In this document: one piece after another, positions 42,108 through 50,818 of the stretch
Layout of the letters: every line of letters begins with the position of its first letter
Position numbering within the stretch: position 1 is the stretch's first letter
Assembly: GCF_013204855.1 (NCBI RefSeq)
Contig: NZ_JABMKZ010000019.1
Location: forward strand, 62,001-126,000
DNA length: 64,000 bases
Direction of reading: 5' to 3'
Source: Paenibacillus alba
Lineage (GTDB): Bacteria > Bacillota > Bacilli > Paenibacillales > NBRC-103111
The notes under the pieces: model-generated
Databases searched by the model: none
The model's input: only the letters and a program-made list of their open reading frames with translations
Told to the model about the DNA's origin: nothing
Position numbers and translations under genes: made by a program

Positions 42108-43498
42108 GCCTCAGTCTCCTTCCACTGTATGGTTTGCGGAGAAAAGAAGACAACATGAATCCGTTGCAGCCCGCGCGTTCGGAGAATCTGCAGCAACGGC
42201 TGCATCGCTGCGGGATCTGCTTCCCTTTCCATGAAAACATAAAGGTCGTCATACAAACCTACTGGTAGGTTGTATAGAAAATGAGTAACCTCCGGGCCCT
42301 CCGGTGCTGGATAAGGATAACCGACCGTAACGGCGTAGCCCTCACGATCGATGCAATGAATCGGGCTTCGCGTGGTCGATTGGTAGAGAACACCTTCCCC
42401 CATTTCGGCTGCGAGGCGCATAGGAATATACATAAACTCTCCGGTCCCTACACACAGCGATTTCGTGCCCGTACGTGTCTGTTTCAGCCGGTTGGCGGCT
42501 TGAGTAATGGCTTCATCGAATTGTGCCCGATCCTCTGATGTCAGACCAAAGCGACCGCTGTGTCGCAAATAAGGACGTTGGCTCGCAGCGTCGGCATGTT
42601 CAAACAGTTGATCCATATACGTATAATGAATTAGTTCCTTTTGATCCGCGGCATGTATAAGATCTGTTGATTGAGGGGGGATGCTCTCCGATGAACCCTG
42701 CACGCTCACCTCGCCTTTGATTAGCGAAATCACGTGTATAGTGATGCCAAGCTCCGACTCCAGTATCCTAAACTGCTCCTGGTCGTCCTCTGTTCGCCAG
42801 TCCAGCAGCGCTAGAATATAGTAAACCTTCTTCGGGAATTTCCCCTGCATGTCTCGAATGATATTCAAGGATGTTTTGCCTGTCGTAATTTCATCATCAA
42901 CCAGAACGACAAGTTCCGCCTGCGTAAGCAGATTTGGATCTTGCGCATAACAGTAATGAGCAACCGCATGGGAATGCTCTTCACTGAAGTTAATCAACGA
43001 TGGTGATCCTTCAATCACCTCTCGCGTCGTATGAATGTAACTGCCGTTATGGCCAAAAGTCTGAAACACCGCATGTCCAATCGCCGTGGCCGTTTCAGCA
43101 AAACCTATAAAGGCGACGGATTGGGGAAGGGACAATTGATGTGACATGATTTCCTTGTAGGCAGCCTCGGCTTGAAGAGGCTCTATGATTCCTTGCATCG
43201 CTAGTGGTATTAAATGATTCGGCATATTGCCTTGGAGAGCTTGCTGCAGCAGTAATGAGAGCGATACCCCGCTTAACAAGGAGGCATAGGGACGGACTGG
43301 AATATGCTTGCCGAGCACTTTACTAACAAAGAGAAACGAGCGTTTCTTATTAATTCTTGCCGCCATTGCAAATAAACAATCAAGAGGAATTTCATAGGGG
43401 TTTGAAGTGACAGTCACGCGAAGCTCTAAATCTTCGGCGATGCTATACGTACGCACGGTCTTGCTTGGACAATAATCCGAAATATTGTTGTTGTTCAT
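42083..43498 (-). CDS. Phosphoribosyltransferase-domain protein of the ter biosynthetic module
   Basis: This is a protein of about 471 residues. The N-terminal half is a type I phosphoribosyltransferase fold with the PRPP-binding loop VVLVDDEITTGKTSLNII near residue 195. The C-terminal half resembles the TRSP domain found after it in ter clusters (GVLYQSTTRSPIHCIDREGYAV). It probably attaches or removes a ribosyl phosphate in the proposed nucleoside-like pathway. The ATG at 43498 has GGGGTG close by and overlaps the previous gene by 56 bases; a GTG near 43457 is an alternative. Confidence 0.85.
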   Translation of the reverse strand: MNNNNISDYCPSKTVRTYSIAEDLELRVTVTSNPYEIPLDCLFAMAARINKKRSFLFVSKVLGKHIPVRPYASLLSGVSLSLLLQQALQGNMPNHLIPLAMQGIIEPLQAEAAYKEIMSHQLSLPQSVAFIGFAETATAIGHAVFQTFGHNGSYIHTTREVIEGSPSLINFSEEHSHAVAHYCYAQDPNLLTQAELVVLVDDEITTGKTSLNIIRDMQGKFPKKVYYILALLDWRTEDDQEQFRILESELGITIHVISLIKGEVSVQGSSESIPPQSTDLIHAADQKELIHYTYMDQLFEHADAASQRPYLRHSGRFGLTSEDRAQFDEAITQAANRLKQTRTGTKSLCVGTGEFMYIPMRLAAEMGEGVLYQSTTRSPIHCIDREGYAVTVGYPYPAPEGPEVTHFLYNLPVGLYDDLYVFMEREADPAAMQPLLQILRTRGLQRIHVVFFSPQTIQWKETEAWQIGERN

Positions 43499-44546
43499 GC
43501 AGCACCCCATAAATGTGTGATCGTAAAAGAATCCGTTTGGCCCAGCTTAAATGAGGTTTAATTTCATTCATTTTATTCGCATATGCGCTCTTGATTACAC
43601 CATGATCGCCATTGTTATTGGAAATAATGCTTGTGGCATCGGCATATTCTTCATGGGTTACCGTGTAGAGCGATTGTACCGGCTTAATATGGGTAGGATG
43701 AATAATGGTTTTGCCAATAAGTCCGTTTTCTTTATCCATAATGACTTCTCGAATTAGCCCCTTTTCAGGGAAATACTCCCATACAGGCCCAGAGATCACA
43801 TACGAAGCATCGACACGACCAAATATATTAATAATATCTGCCACACAATCACGAATCGGTGCAATATCATAAATGGTCATTTCCGAGCTTCTTCGCAAGC
43901 CAAATAAGCTTGAGAAATCCGTAGCGCCTATTCGGACGTTGAGGACGAGATCTTTATACTTGGTTAAAATATCTTTAATTCCTTGCAGCGTTTGGAAGCG
44001 GCTTTCTTTATAAATAATAGCGCCAGACTCGAGGATAGGCAGACCGTATAGCGTAGGAGCAGAAGATGGTTTCTCATCATTGTAATTTTCTAAGGGTTGA
44101 AAATAGGCTTCGCCATTCTCCATCGTGAACTTCGGAAATACAATCCCGGTCAGCAGGGTTATATTATCCTCCAATCGCTCGATGAGATAATTCAGCTGGT
44201 TCTCATTTCTCACCCGAACGAAGAGCAGCGGCAGGTTCTCTGCATTCAGAATACCTAGCTCAATGAGGGCAGACAGCTTATTCATTTGATTCACGAGAGA
44301 TTCCTCTGCTTCATGAACCTCATTCTCACCGACCGCATCCTCCAAATCAAGGACTACGGAGACAAGGCCTTCCAGTTTACCAAAAGCAATATCTTCCGCA
44401 AATGTAGGACGAGTAGCCGGCATATATAGGGCCGCACCGATCGAATGAGCTAGAATATCTTTGGGCGAATGATTGTAGAAAGAAGTGGGAGGAATATAAA
44501 ATAAAGCTTTTTCTTCATCGGGTGTTAAATAATTAAAATACCGCAA
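43443..44546 (-). CDS. HpcH/HpaI aldolase / citrate lyase-like protein of the ter module
   Basis: This is a 367-residue TIM-barrel protein related to CitE. The metal-binding signature VVLDLEDAVGENEV lies near residue 65, and later conserved parts are LFVRVRNENQ and GKTIIHPTHIKPVQ. It would cleave or form a C-C bond in the ter-linked pathway. The start is TTG at 44544-44546, with GGGAGGG 6 bases upstream. A hairpin at 44575-44601 lies between this gene and terC. Confidence 0.87.
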   Translation of the reverse strand: MRYFNYLTPDEEKALFYIPPTSFYNHSPKDILAHSIGAALYMPATRPTFAEDIAFGKLEGLVSVVLDLEDAVGENEVHEAEESLVNQMNKLSALIELGILNAENLPLLFVRVRNENQLNYLIERLEDNITLLTGIVFPKFTMENGEAYFQPLENYNDEKPSSAPTLYGLPILESGAIIYKESRFQTLQGIKDILTKYKDLVLNVRIGATDFSSLFGLRRSSEMTIYDIAPIRDCVADIINIFGRVDASYVISGPVWEYFPEKGLIREVIMDKENGLIGKTIIHPTHIKPVQSLYTVTHEEYADATSIISNNNGDHGVIKSAYANKMNEIKPHLSWAKRILLRSHIYGVLHEQQQYFGLLSKQDRAYV

Positions 44547-44574
44547 ACCGATCCCTCCCTCTTTTGGTGAAAGA

Positions 44575-44601
44575 ACAATCCCTCCAAAGAGGAGGGATTG
44601 T
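44575..44601 (-). terminator. Internal hairpin between terC and the lyase gene
   Basis: ACAATCCCTCC and GGAGGGATTGT form a perfect 11-bp stem with a 5-base loop. No T-run of length follows (TCTTTC). Its upstream arm is also complementary to eight bases of the lyase ribosome binding site (GGAGGGAT), so it may modulate expression of the biosynthetic genes rather than end the transcript. Confidence 0.6.
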
Positions 44602-44627
44602 CAAAGTTATGTCTTATGTCTGGCTGT

Positions 44628-45365
44628 TTAGTTAGCTGACTCTGTTTTGTTCTTTTTGCGAAGCAGGCTAAGAATAATCGTGCCGCCAAAAATGACGATA
44701 AGGATGGAAAAGAAGACAACATGTGAAACGTGGAACCCAAATGCGCCTGCGATCATTTTGAGACCGATAACAATAATAAGAATGAACGCTGCTTTCTCCA
44801 ACTCCGGTATCTTGTCAATGAGCTTTAAGAAGACTTGCGCTACGCCTCTCATCATCAGTACGCCGATAATGCCTCCAAGGAACAGCACCCATACTTTATC
44901 GCTGACACCAAATGCGGCAAGTACGCTATCGACACTAAAAGCAATATCCATGATTTCTACGGCAAGTACCGTACGCCAGAAGGAAAGTCCTTTATTCTTA
45001 ACTTCGCCTTCTTCTTCATTCTTCTTCAAGAATAGATTACTTATGGCTATCCATAAGAGATACGCGCCACCGAGCACCTTAATCCAGGTAATCTGTACGA
45101 GGAAAGTACCTACCCCAATAGCGATAAACCTGAAAATATAGGCACCTAGCAGACCGTAGAATAAAGCTTTTTTCTGCTGTTCCTTCGGCAAATGCTTAAC
45201 CATTACAGCAAGTACCAATGCGTTATCAGCGGATAATAGACCCTCTAGGATAACTAATGTACCAATAATCCCCCAGCTAACCGGATCCGAAAGCGTGGCT
45301 GAAAGCACGTCCCAGTCAAAAAAGTTAGTGAAGTTGTTGATAAAACTCTGAAAAAAATCTGCCAT
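44628..45365 (-). CDS. terC: TerC family integral membrane protein
   Basis: This 245-residue protein has about seven membrane helices. TerC signatures are LVILEGLLSADNALVLAVMVKHLP (near residue 38) and EIMDIAFSVDSVLAAFGVS, with intramembrane acidic residues thought to bind metal. TerC is the membrane centre of ter systems and is linked to tellurite and metal stress, and to metalation of exported enzymes. GGGGGGT lies 6-7 bases before the ATG. Confidence 0.95.
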   Translation of the reverse strand: MADFFQSFINNFTNFFDWDVLSATLSDPVSWGIIGTLVILEGLLSADNALVLAVMVKHLPKEQQKKALFYGLLGAYIFRFIAIGVGTFLVQITWIKVLGGAYLLWIAISNLFLKKNEEEGEVKNKGLSFWRTVLAVEIMDIAFSVDSVLAAFGVSDKVWVLFLGGIIGVLMMRGVAQVFLKLIDKIPELEKAAFILIIVIGLKMIAGAFGFHVSHVVFFSILIVIFGGTIILSLLRKKNKTESAN

Positions 45366-45397
45366 GCCTTGACCCCCCTGTCTTATTTATTGAACAT

Positions 45398-46657
45398 TTA
45401 TTTACTGCCTGCAACCCATCGCATGCCCCATCCAAAAGCTTCATCCAATTGCTTATGCCCGGAGAAATATTGGACAAGCCGCTCAATGCTGAATGTTTCA
45501 TTATTTTGATTACGAATAAGTGCAATAGCACACATGCCTTGACGATTATCATGCTCGTTCAATTTCACTTCAATGTCGGGCCCGCCATCCTGCTTGATGG
45601 AAACGACACCATCCGCTTCAGACCACGTTGTTGCTCCTTCATAGATAAAAGTGAAAACAAGGATTCGCTCAAATTCGGCAAGCTTGTTCCCGTTAATTCG
45701 GATGTTTTCTCCCGTTGTTACAGAGCCTGTCCGGTCATCGCCGTCTAAAGCAATAAACGGTTCTCTGTTTAACGCCCCGAATTGGTTGCCAAGTGCTTGA
45801 ATCACACCTTTTTGACCATTTTTCAGCTCATATAAGCAGGCAAGATCCAAATCAATCCCTTTGCTTTTCCCAAAAAAGCCTGTCGCTTTCTTCTGATTCC
45901 AATTCAGGTTAATCAGAATTTCCCCAAGTCGACCGCCGCTCTTCTTCTCAAGACTGATACGATCGCCTTTCTTTTTCAATTCAATCTTATTCAGATTGAT
46001 TGGGGCTGGAGGGATAAGCGGAGGCGCGCTTGGCGGAGCTGGCGGGGCAGAAGGCTTCGGCGCCGGCGGCGGTACTGGATTAGCTGTAGGGCTAGCAGTA
46101 GGCTCGTCCTTCACCTCGATGCCAAAATTACCGCACAAGGCCTTAAGTCCCCCTGAGAAACCAGATCCAATGGCACTGAATTTCCATTCACTGCCGTATC
46201 TATATAATTCCCCAACAACAATGGCTGTCTCTACAGAGAATTGATTTCCTAATTCATATCGCAAAATATCTTGCCCTGTACCCTGATTGTAAATCCGTAA
46301 GTACGCTTGATTGACTTGACTGAATTGCTGGTTCAGCTTTTCACCATCGTAGATGGTAAGCGTAATAGCAATCTTCTCCACGTTACCAGGAACCTCGGAG
46401 AATTGAATCGTAAATTGCTTCTGATCTTGCCCTGAAGAAGGCTGGTTAATGAATTTCACACCGCTCTTAGTCGGATTGTTATAAAAGATCAATTGATCAT
46501 CATGATCCACCTTGCCGTTTGCGCCTAACAAGAATGCGGAGGTATCCAACTCAACATGAGCCGGAGCCTGCCATCCAAGCCCTACACCGATGGTGGAAAG
46601 TCCTGGATTCGTTTTCGTAAGATCGGCCTTTTGGCCTTTAATAAGAGAAATGTGCAT
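45398..46657 (-). CDS. TerA-like protein: TerD domain plus C-terminal TerD-like domain
   Basis: This is a 419-residue protein. The N-terminal TerD domain (about residues 1-175) has [22 protein letters not shown] but reads FINQPSSGQDQKQFTIQFS where its paralogues have the Ca-binding GDNRTGxGDGDDE loop, so that site is lost. A proline-rich linker (about 190-230) leads to a second TerD-like domain with ALDGDDRTGSVTTGENI near residue 310. This matches TerA-type architecture. It probably binds partner Ter proteins at the membrane. Confidence 0.88.
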   Translation of the reverse strand: MHISLIKGQKADLTKTNPGLSTIGVGLGWQAPAHVELDTSAFLLGANGKVDHDDQLIFYNNPTKSGVKFINQPSSGQDQKQFTIQFSEVPGNVEKIAITLTIYDGEKLNQQFSQVNQAYLRIYNQGTGQDILRYELGNQFSVETAIVVGELYRYGSEWKFSAIGSGFSGGLKALCGNFGIEVKDEPTASPTANPVPPPAPKPSAPPAPPSAPPLIPPAPINLNKIELKKKGDRISLEKKSGGRLGEILINLNWNQKKATGFFGKSKGIDLDLACLYELKNGQKGVIQALGNQFGALNREPFIALDGDDRTGSVTTGENIRINGNKLAEFERILVFTFIYEGATTWSEADGVVSIKQDGGPDIEVKLNEHDNRQGMCAIALIRNQNNETFSIERLVQYFSGHKQLDEAFGWGMRWVAGSK

Positions 46658-46728
46658 AAAGGACTGTCACCTTCCGTAAGCAAAATGGAAGGGTGATGCC
46701 TTACATGCATCACCCGAAGATCTAAACA

Positions 46729-47316
46729 TTACTCTGCATCAAGTCCATAATTTTTGCATAGTGCTTGCAAGCCGCCTTGGAAACCGCTGCCTACAGCTTG
46801 GAATTTCCAATCTTGCCCTTGGCTGTCTCTGTATAGTTCACAAATGACAACCGCCGTCTCAACGGAGAAATCTTCGCCCAAATCATAGCGTAAAATTTCT
46901 CGGTTCGTGACCTCATCGACCAGTCGAACGAACGCATTGGACACTTGTCCGAAATTCTGATTGCGATTCGTGGCATCATGGATCGTTACCGCAATGCCGA
47001 CACGATGAATGTGCGCCGGAATTCTGGAGAAATCCACTTTGATTTGCTCATCGTCCCCATCCCCGTCACCCGTCCGGTTATCGCCCGTATGCTGAATGGA
47101 ACCACCTGCGCCAACAAGGTTGTTATAGAAGATGAAATCATCAATTCCCTTGGCTTTTCCATCCGAATGAAGAAGAAAGGCCGATGCGTCCAAATCGAAG
47201 GCATGACCGCCGCTGTATTTGTTCGTATCCCATCCTAAGCCGATAATGGCTTTGCTTAAACCAGGATTCGTTTTGGTTAAGTCGATTCTTTGACCTTTGG
47301 ATAAGCTTATTGTCAT
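46729..47316 (-). CDS. terD: TerD family calcium-binding stress protein
   Basis: This 195-residue single TerD domain starts with [27 protein letters not shown] and has [11 protein letters not shown] and the intact Ca-binding loop [17 protein letters not shown] near residue 78. TerD proteins bind calcium and assemble beneath the membrane in tellurite and envelope stress. It is one of three tandem paralogues here. Confidence 0.95.
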   Translation of the reverse strand: MTISLSKGQRIDLTKTNPGLSKAIIGLGWDTNKYSGGHAFDLDASAFLLHSDGKAKGIDDFIFYNNLVGAGGSIQHTGDNRTGDGDGDDEQIKVDFSRIPAHIHRVGIAVTIHDATNRNQNFGQVSNAFVRLVDEVTNREILRYDLGEDFSVETAVVICELYRDSQGQDWKFQAVGSGFQGGLQALCKNYGLDAE

Positions 47317-47342
47317 GTGGGCATCTCCTTACCGTTCAATTC

Positions 47343-47924
47343 TTAAGAAGTTTGCAAACCGTAATCGCGAGCCAATCCGCCAAGACCGTCTCTGTATCCG
47401 CTGCCGATTGCGCTGAACTTCCACTCGCCGCTGTTGCGGTACAACTCGCCTACAACAACACCTGTTTCAACGGAGAAATCTTCGCCCAGATCAAAACGGA
47501 TTAACTCTGCGCCTGAAGCGTCGTTCAGAATCCGCACGTAAGCATTGGATACTTGTCCGAAGTTTTGCGCTCTTGCGTCAGCATCATGAATCGTGATGCA
47601 GAAAGCAATTTTTTCCGTCTCAGCAGGAACTGCCGCCAAGTCAATAACCACTTGCTCGTCGTCTCCGTCGCCTGCTCCTGTACGGTTGTCGCCTGTGTGC
47701 ACAATCGAGCCATTCGCATTCTTAGGATTGTTGTAGAAGATGAAATCGGACTCGGAACCGACTTTACCGGAAGCATTTACGCAGAAAACGGAAGCGTCTA
47801 GATCGAAATCTTTACCGCCGTCATATTTGTTCGTATCCCAGCCTAAACCAACGACTACTTTAGTTAAACCTGGGTTTGTTTTCGTTAAATCTACTTTTTG
47901 ACCTTTGGATAATGAAATTGCCAT
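47343..47924 (-). CDS. terD: TerD family calcium-binding stress protein
   Basis: This 193-residue TerD protein has [39 protein letters not shown] and the Ca-binding loop [17 protein letters not shown] near residue 76. I chose the ATG at 47922-47924, with GAGG 9 bases upstream; a TTG two codons earlier abuts that site. It is the closest to B. subtilis YceD/YceE in appearance, though I cannot rank the paralogues without alignment. Confidence 0.95.
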   Translation of the reverse strand: MAISLSKGQKVDLTKTNPGLTKVVVGLGWDTNKYDGGKDFDLDASVFCVNASGKVGSESDFIFYNNPKNANGSIVHTGDNRTGAGDGDDEQVVIDLAAVPAETEKIAFCITIHDADARAQNFGQVSNAYVRILNDASGAELIRFDLGEDFSVETGVVVGELYRNSGEWKFSAIGSGYRDGLGGLARDYGLQTS

Positions 47925-47964
47925 TGTCAATTACCTCGCTTTATATAGTGGATTTGATTTGAAT

Positions 47965-48564
47965 TTATGTGTAGCGTTTCACTAGTTGTCCAATAGTCGT
48001 ATCTGTATTGGCTTCGCCGATGGCATTGAATTTCCATTCACCGCTGTTGCGATACAATTCACCGACAATCAAGGAAGTTTTACCTGCATAGTTTTCTGTT
48101 AAATTAAATTTAACCAATTCCTGATTGTTAGAATCATTCAAAATCCGAATATACGCAGATTGAATATGTCCAAAATCTTGTTTTCTATTTACGCAGTCAT
48201 AGATATTAACAACAAACACAATTTTGCTGACATCTGCCGGCACCTGATTCAAGCTGACCGCGATTTGTTCATCATCGCCGTCTCCTTCGCCCGTACGGTT
48301 ATCACCGGAGTGGACGACAGAACCATCTGGACTTTGCAAATTGGCGAAAAATACAACGTTCTTCTCTTTGGCTAATCTGCCATTCTCATCCAGCATGATG
48401 ACCGACGCGTCACAGTCGATTTCGACGGTTGTTTTCTTAGTACCGAAGAAACCTTTCTTCTCAACGACCGCAGGATCCCAACCTAGTCCTACAACTACTT
48501 TAGATAGACCCGCGTTTCCTTTGGTTAAATCGATCTTCTGACCTTTGACTAAACTGATTGTCAA
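47965..48564 (-). CDS. terD: TerD family calcium-binding stress protein
   Basis: This 199-residue TerD protein has [28 protein letters not shown], then a variant loop (VEKKGFFGTKKTTVEIDCDASVI) and the Ca-binding motif [17 protein letters not shown] near residue 85. It resembles B. subtilis YceC by its longer loop. The start is TTG at 48562-48564, with GGGAGGTGA 8 bases upstream; an open reading back to 48636 has no ribosome binding site. Confidence 0.94.
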   Translation of the reverse strand: MTISLVKGQKIDLTKGNAGLSKVVVGLGWDPAVVEKKGFFGTKKTTVEIDCDASVIMLDENGRLAKEKNVVFFANLQSPDGSVVHSGDNRTGEGDGDDEQIAVSLNQVPADVSKIVFVVNIYDCVNRKQDFGHIQSAYIRILNDSNNQELVKFNLTENYAGKTSLIVGELYRNSGEWKFNAIGEANTDTTIGQLVKRYT

Positions 48565-48674
48565 CGAGGTCACCTCCCTTCGCAGTTTGCATGTTTTGTT
48601 TTGCCTATTATTCTGATACGGACGAATGTCCATCACGTTTCACTATTCCGCAGAAATATTTGTACTTTCGACCC

Positions 48675-49121
48675 TTACAGACTAAATTCGCCAGGATTTA
48701 GGTTAAGTGTTGTACAAATGTCTCTCACAACCCGCTTCTCGTTCTCATCGAAATCACCGTCAGCAGCACCAATTGCACAGCACACGGCAATAATAATACG
48801 GCCCACTTCCGGCTTATTGTTGAACTTCGCAATCACTTTAAGCGCTTCTTGCTTCCCTACGATATTGGAGAACTCAAAGCTGCCGGCAAAATGATTAAAA
48901 CGAGCAATCACGTTACTCACTTCAAACACTTTCAATTCTTCGCTGCGGGTAATGTAGGCGACCATTTTTTCTTTCTCTGCATTCCCGATGCTTCCGTCAG
49001 CAGCGGCTACAATTGCACATCCAGCGACAACGGCGTCGAGAAAATCCTTGTTTTGAAATTTCTTCACTTGATCTGTCAAGCCTGTTTTTGCACTTGAAAA
49101 CCAGGATTTAAATGTACTCAT
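48675..49121 (-). CDS. terB: TerB family tellurite-resistance protein
   Basis: This is a 148-residue helical protein with the TerB pattern of two related halves: DAVVAGCAIVAAADGSIGNAEKEKMVAYI and GRIIIAVCCAIGAADGDFDENEKRVVRDI. Each has the acidic motif ADGxxxxxE. TerB is thought to be a membrane-associated partner of TerC and to bind metal. It is the first gene of the operon. AGAGGTGGTG lies ahead of the ATG. Confidence 0.93.
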   Translation of the reverse strand: MSTFKSWFSSAKTGLTDQVKKFQNKDFLDAVVAGCAIVAAADGSIGNAEKEKMVAYITRSEELKVFEVSNVIARFNHFAGSFEFSNIVGKQEALKVIAKFNNKPEVGRIIIAVCCAIGAADGDFDENEKRVVRDICTTLNLNPGEFSL

Positions 49122-49181
49122 TTGGGCACCACCTCTAAGATTTAGTTACAGATTTTGACGATAGGCTACATTTTTCACCAA

Positions 49182-49207
49182 AATAGCTCTATATGCTCAG
49201 TTTAAAC
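49182..49207 (-). promoter_or_regulatory. Weak candidate general-stress (SigB-type) promoter of the ter operon
   Basis: On the minus strand GTTTAA (49207-49202) is a perfect SigB -35. About 13 bases later stands AGCTAT, four of six matches to GGGTAT. It lies about 60 bases ahead of terB. As I recall, the B. subtilis yce ter operon is under general and envelope stress sigma factors, which makes the site plausible but not proven. Confidence 0.3.
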
Positions 49208-49297
49208 GATTATATAAGGGTTTTCAAATTCTGGGAATTGTTTAGCGATCTCCATAATTGGACAAACAGATAATTATTACAGCTAAGGAGCACTCTC

Positions 49298-50818
49298 ATG
49301 GATGCAAGCTTATCGGATTCATTAGACACCGTTTCCTCCTCACTCGGTACAAACCTTATCGCTCTAAGAGCGATTTATGATAAATGCAAGGATATCCATT
49401 TCCACGAATTCCTCATCGGGGGAACTACGCAAGCTTTCGTCGTTCATTTCGACGGCATGGTGAATCTTGAATTGCTGGACCGCGATGTACTGAGACCATT
49501 GCTTGCGGAGTCCTCCGATGAATGGAACTGTACGGAAAAGGAGCTGTCGTCCCTTATCACCATTTCCGATATCAGAGAATTGTCAACAATCCGGGAACTC
49601 ACCTTCCATATATCGGCTGGAAGTGTCGGACTTTTCGTCGACGGCATTGCCACAGGCTTCTCGCTCGGTTTAGCCAAATGGGAGAAACGAAGCATCGAAG
49701 AGCCCTCGGCCGAATCGATTATTCGGGGACCGCGAGAAGGATTTACAGAAACGATATGCGTGAACACATCCATGCTTCGCAGAAAAATGAAAAGCACCTC
49801 ATTGAAGATGCTCGCTTACCATATAGGCAAGCATACGCAGACTGAGGTGGTTATCGTCTATATGGAAGGCATTGCGAATGAATCGCTCATCGAGGAAGTT
49901 CAATCGCGGATTAATGATATCGAAATTGACGGCATTTTGGAAAGCGGCTATATCGAGGGGCTGATTGAGGATAATCCTTTTTCGCCATTCCCGCAAATTC
50001 AAGTGACAGAGCGGCCGGACGTCGTCTGCGCAGCGCTATTAGAAGGGAAAGTTTCTATTTTAGTGGATGGAACACCTGTTGCTTTAATTGCGCCTGCCAC
50101 ATTATTCTCGCTCTTGCAATCGCCGGAAGATTACTATCAACGATTTATCATCGGTACCTGCATTCGGTGGCTGCGTTATATATTTTTTTTCATTACCCTC
50201 TTATTGCCTTCCTTGTATGTATCGATCCTGACCTTTCATCAAGAGATGGTGCCTACCTCCCTGCTGCTCAGTATTGCGAAATCCAGAGAGGACATCCCGT
50301 TTCCCGCGCTCATCGAGGCGCTTCTCATGGAGGTGGCTTTCGAAGCGCTCCGCGAAGCTGGCGTTCGCCTGCCCAAGCAAGTCGGCGCAGCCGTCAGTAT
50401 CGTAGGCGCCTTAGTTATCGGCCAAGCAGCAACCTCCGCTGGGCTGGTCTCTTCCCCTATGGTAATGGTCGTCGCTATAACGGGGATCGCGTCCTTCATG
50501 ATGCCGCAGTACGCCACCGGCATCGCTTTGAGAATGCTTCGATTCCCTATTATGTTTCTATCTGGCATGTTGGGACTGCTGGGGCTCATGCTTGGGTTCA
50601 TTCTCATTGTAATCCACCTGTGCTCCCTGCGCTCGCTGGGTGTCCCTTACCTTCAGCCGCTTGCTCCGATCAAAGCTTCGGAATTAAAGGATGTTCTTAT
50701 TCGTGCGCCCATCTGGTCGATGCGGACACGCCCTAAATTTACTGGAAGGTCGAATGACATCCGACAGCCTTCTGGACAAAAGCCTGAAAAAGCCAAAGGG
50801 AATGAATCTCATGATTGA
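49298..50818 (+). CDS. Spore germination receptor A subunit (GerAA family)
   Basis: This 506-residue protein has a long soluble N-terminal region (about residues 1-290), then four to five membrane helices starting at WLRYIFFFITLLLPSLYVSI. Family parts include ITGIASFMMPQYATGIALRMLRFP and the C-terminal LQPLAPIKASELKDVLIRAP. It forms the germinant receptor in the inner spore membrane with the B and C subunits. AAGGAG precedes the ATG. The germinant cannot be predicted. Confidence 0.95.
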   Translation: MDASLSDSLDTVSSSLGTNLIALRAIYDKCKDIHFHEFLIGGTTQAFVVHFDGMVNLELLDRDVLRPLLAESSDEWNCTEKELSSLITISDIRELSTIRELTFHISAGSVGLFVDGIATGFSLGLAKWEKRSIEEPSAESIIRGPREGFTETICVNTSMLRRKMKSTSLKMLAYHIGKHTQTEVVIVYMEGIANESLIEEVQSRINDIEIDGILESGYIEGLIEDNPFSPFPQIQVTERPDVVCAALLEGKVSILVDGTPVALIAPATLFSLLQSPEDYYQRFIIGTCIRWLRYIFFFITLLLPSLYVSILTFHQEMVPTSLLLSIAKSREDIPFPALIEALLMEVAFEALREAGVRLPKQVGAAVSIVGALVIGQAATSAGLVSSPMVMVVAITGIASFMMPQYATGIALRMLRFPIMFLSGMLGLLGLMLGFILIVIHLCSLRSLGVPYLQPLAPIKASELKDVLIRAPIWSMRTRPKFTGRSNDIRQPSGQKPEKAKGNESHD

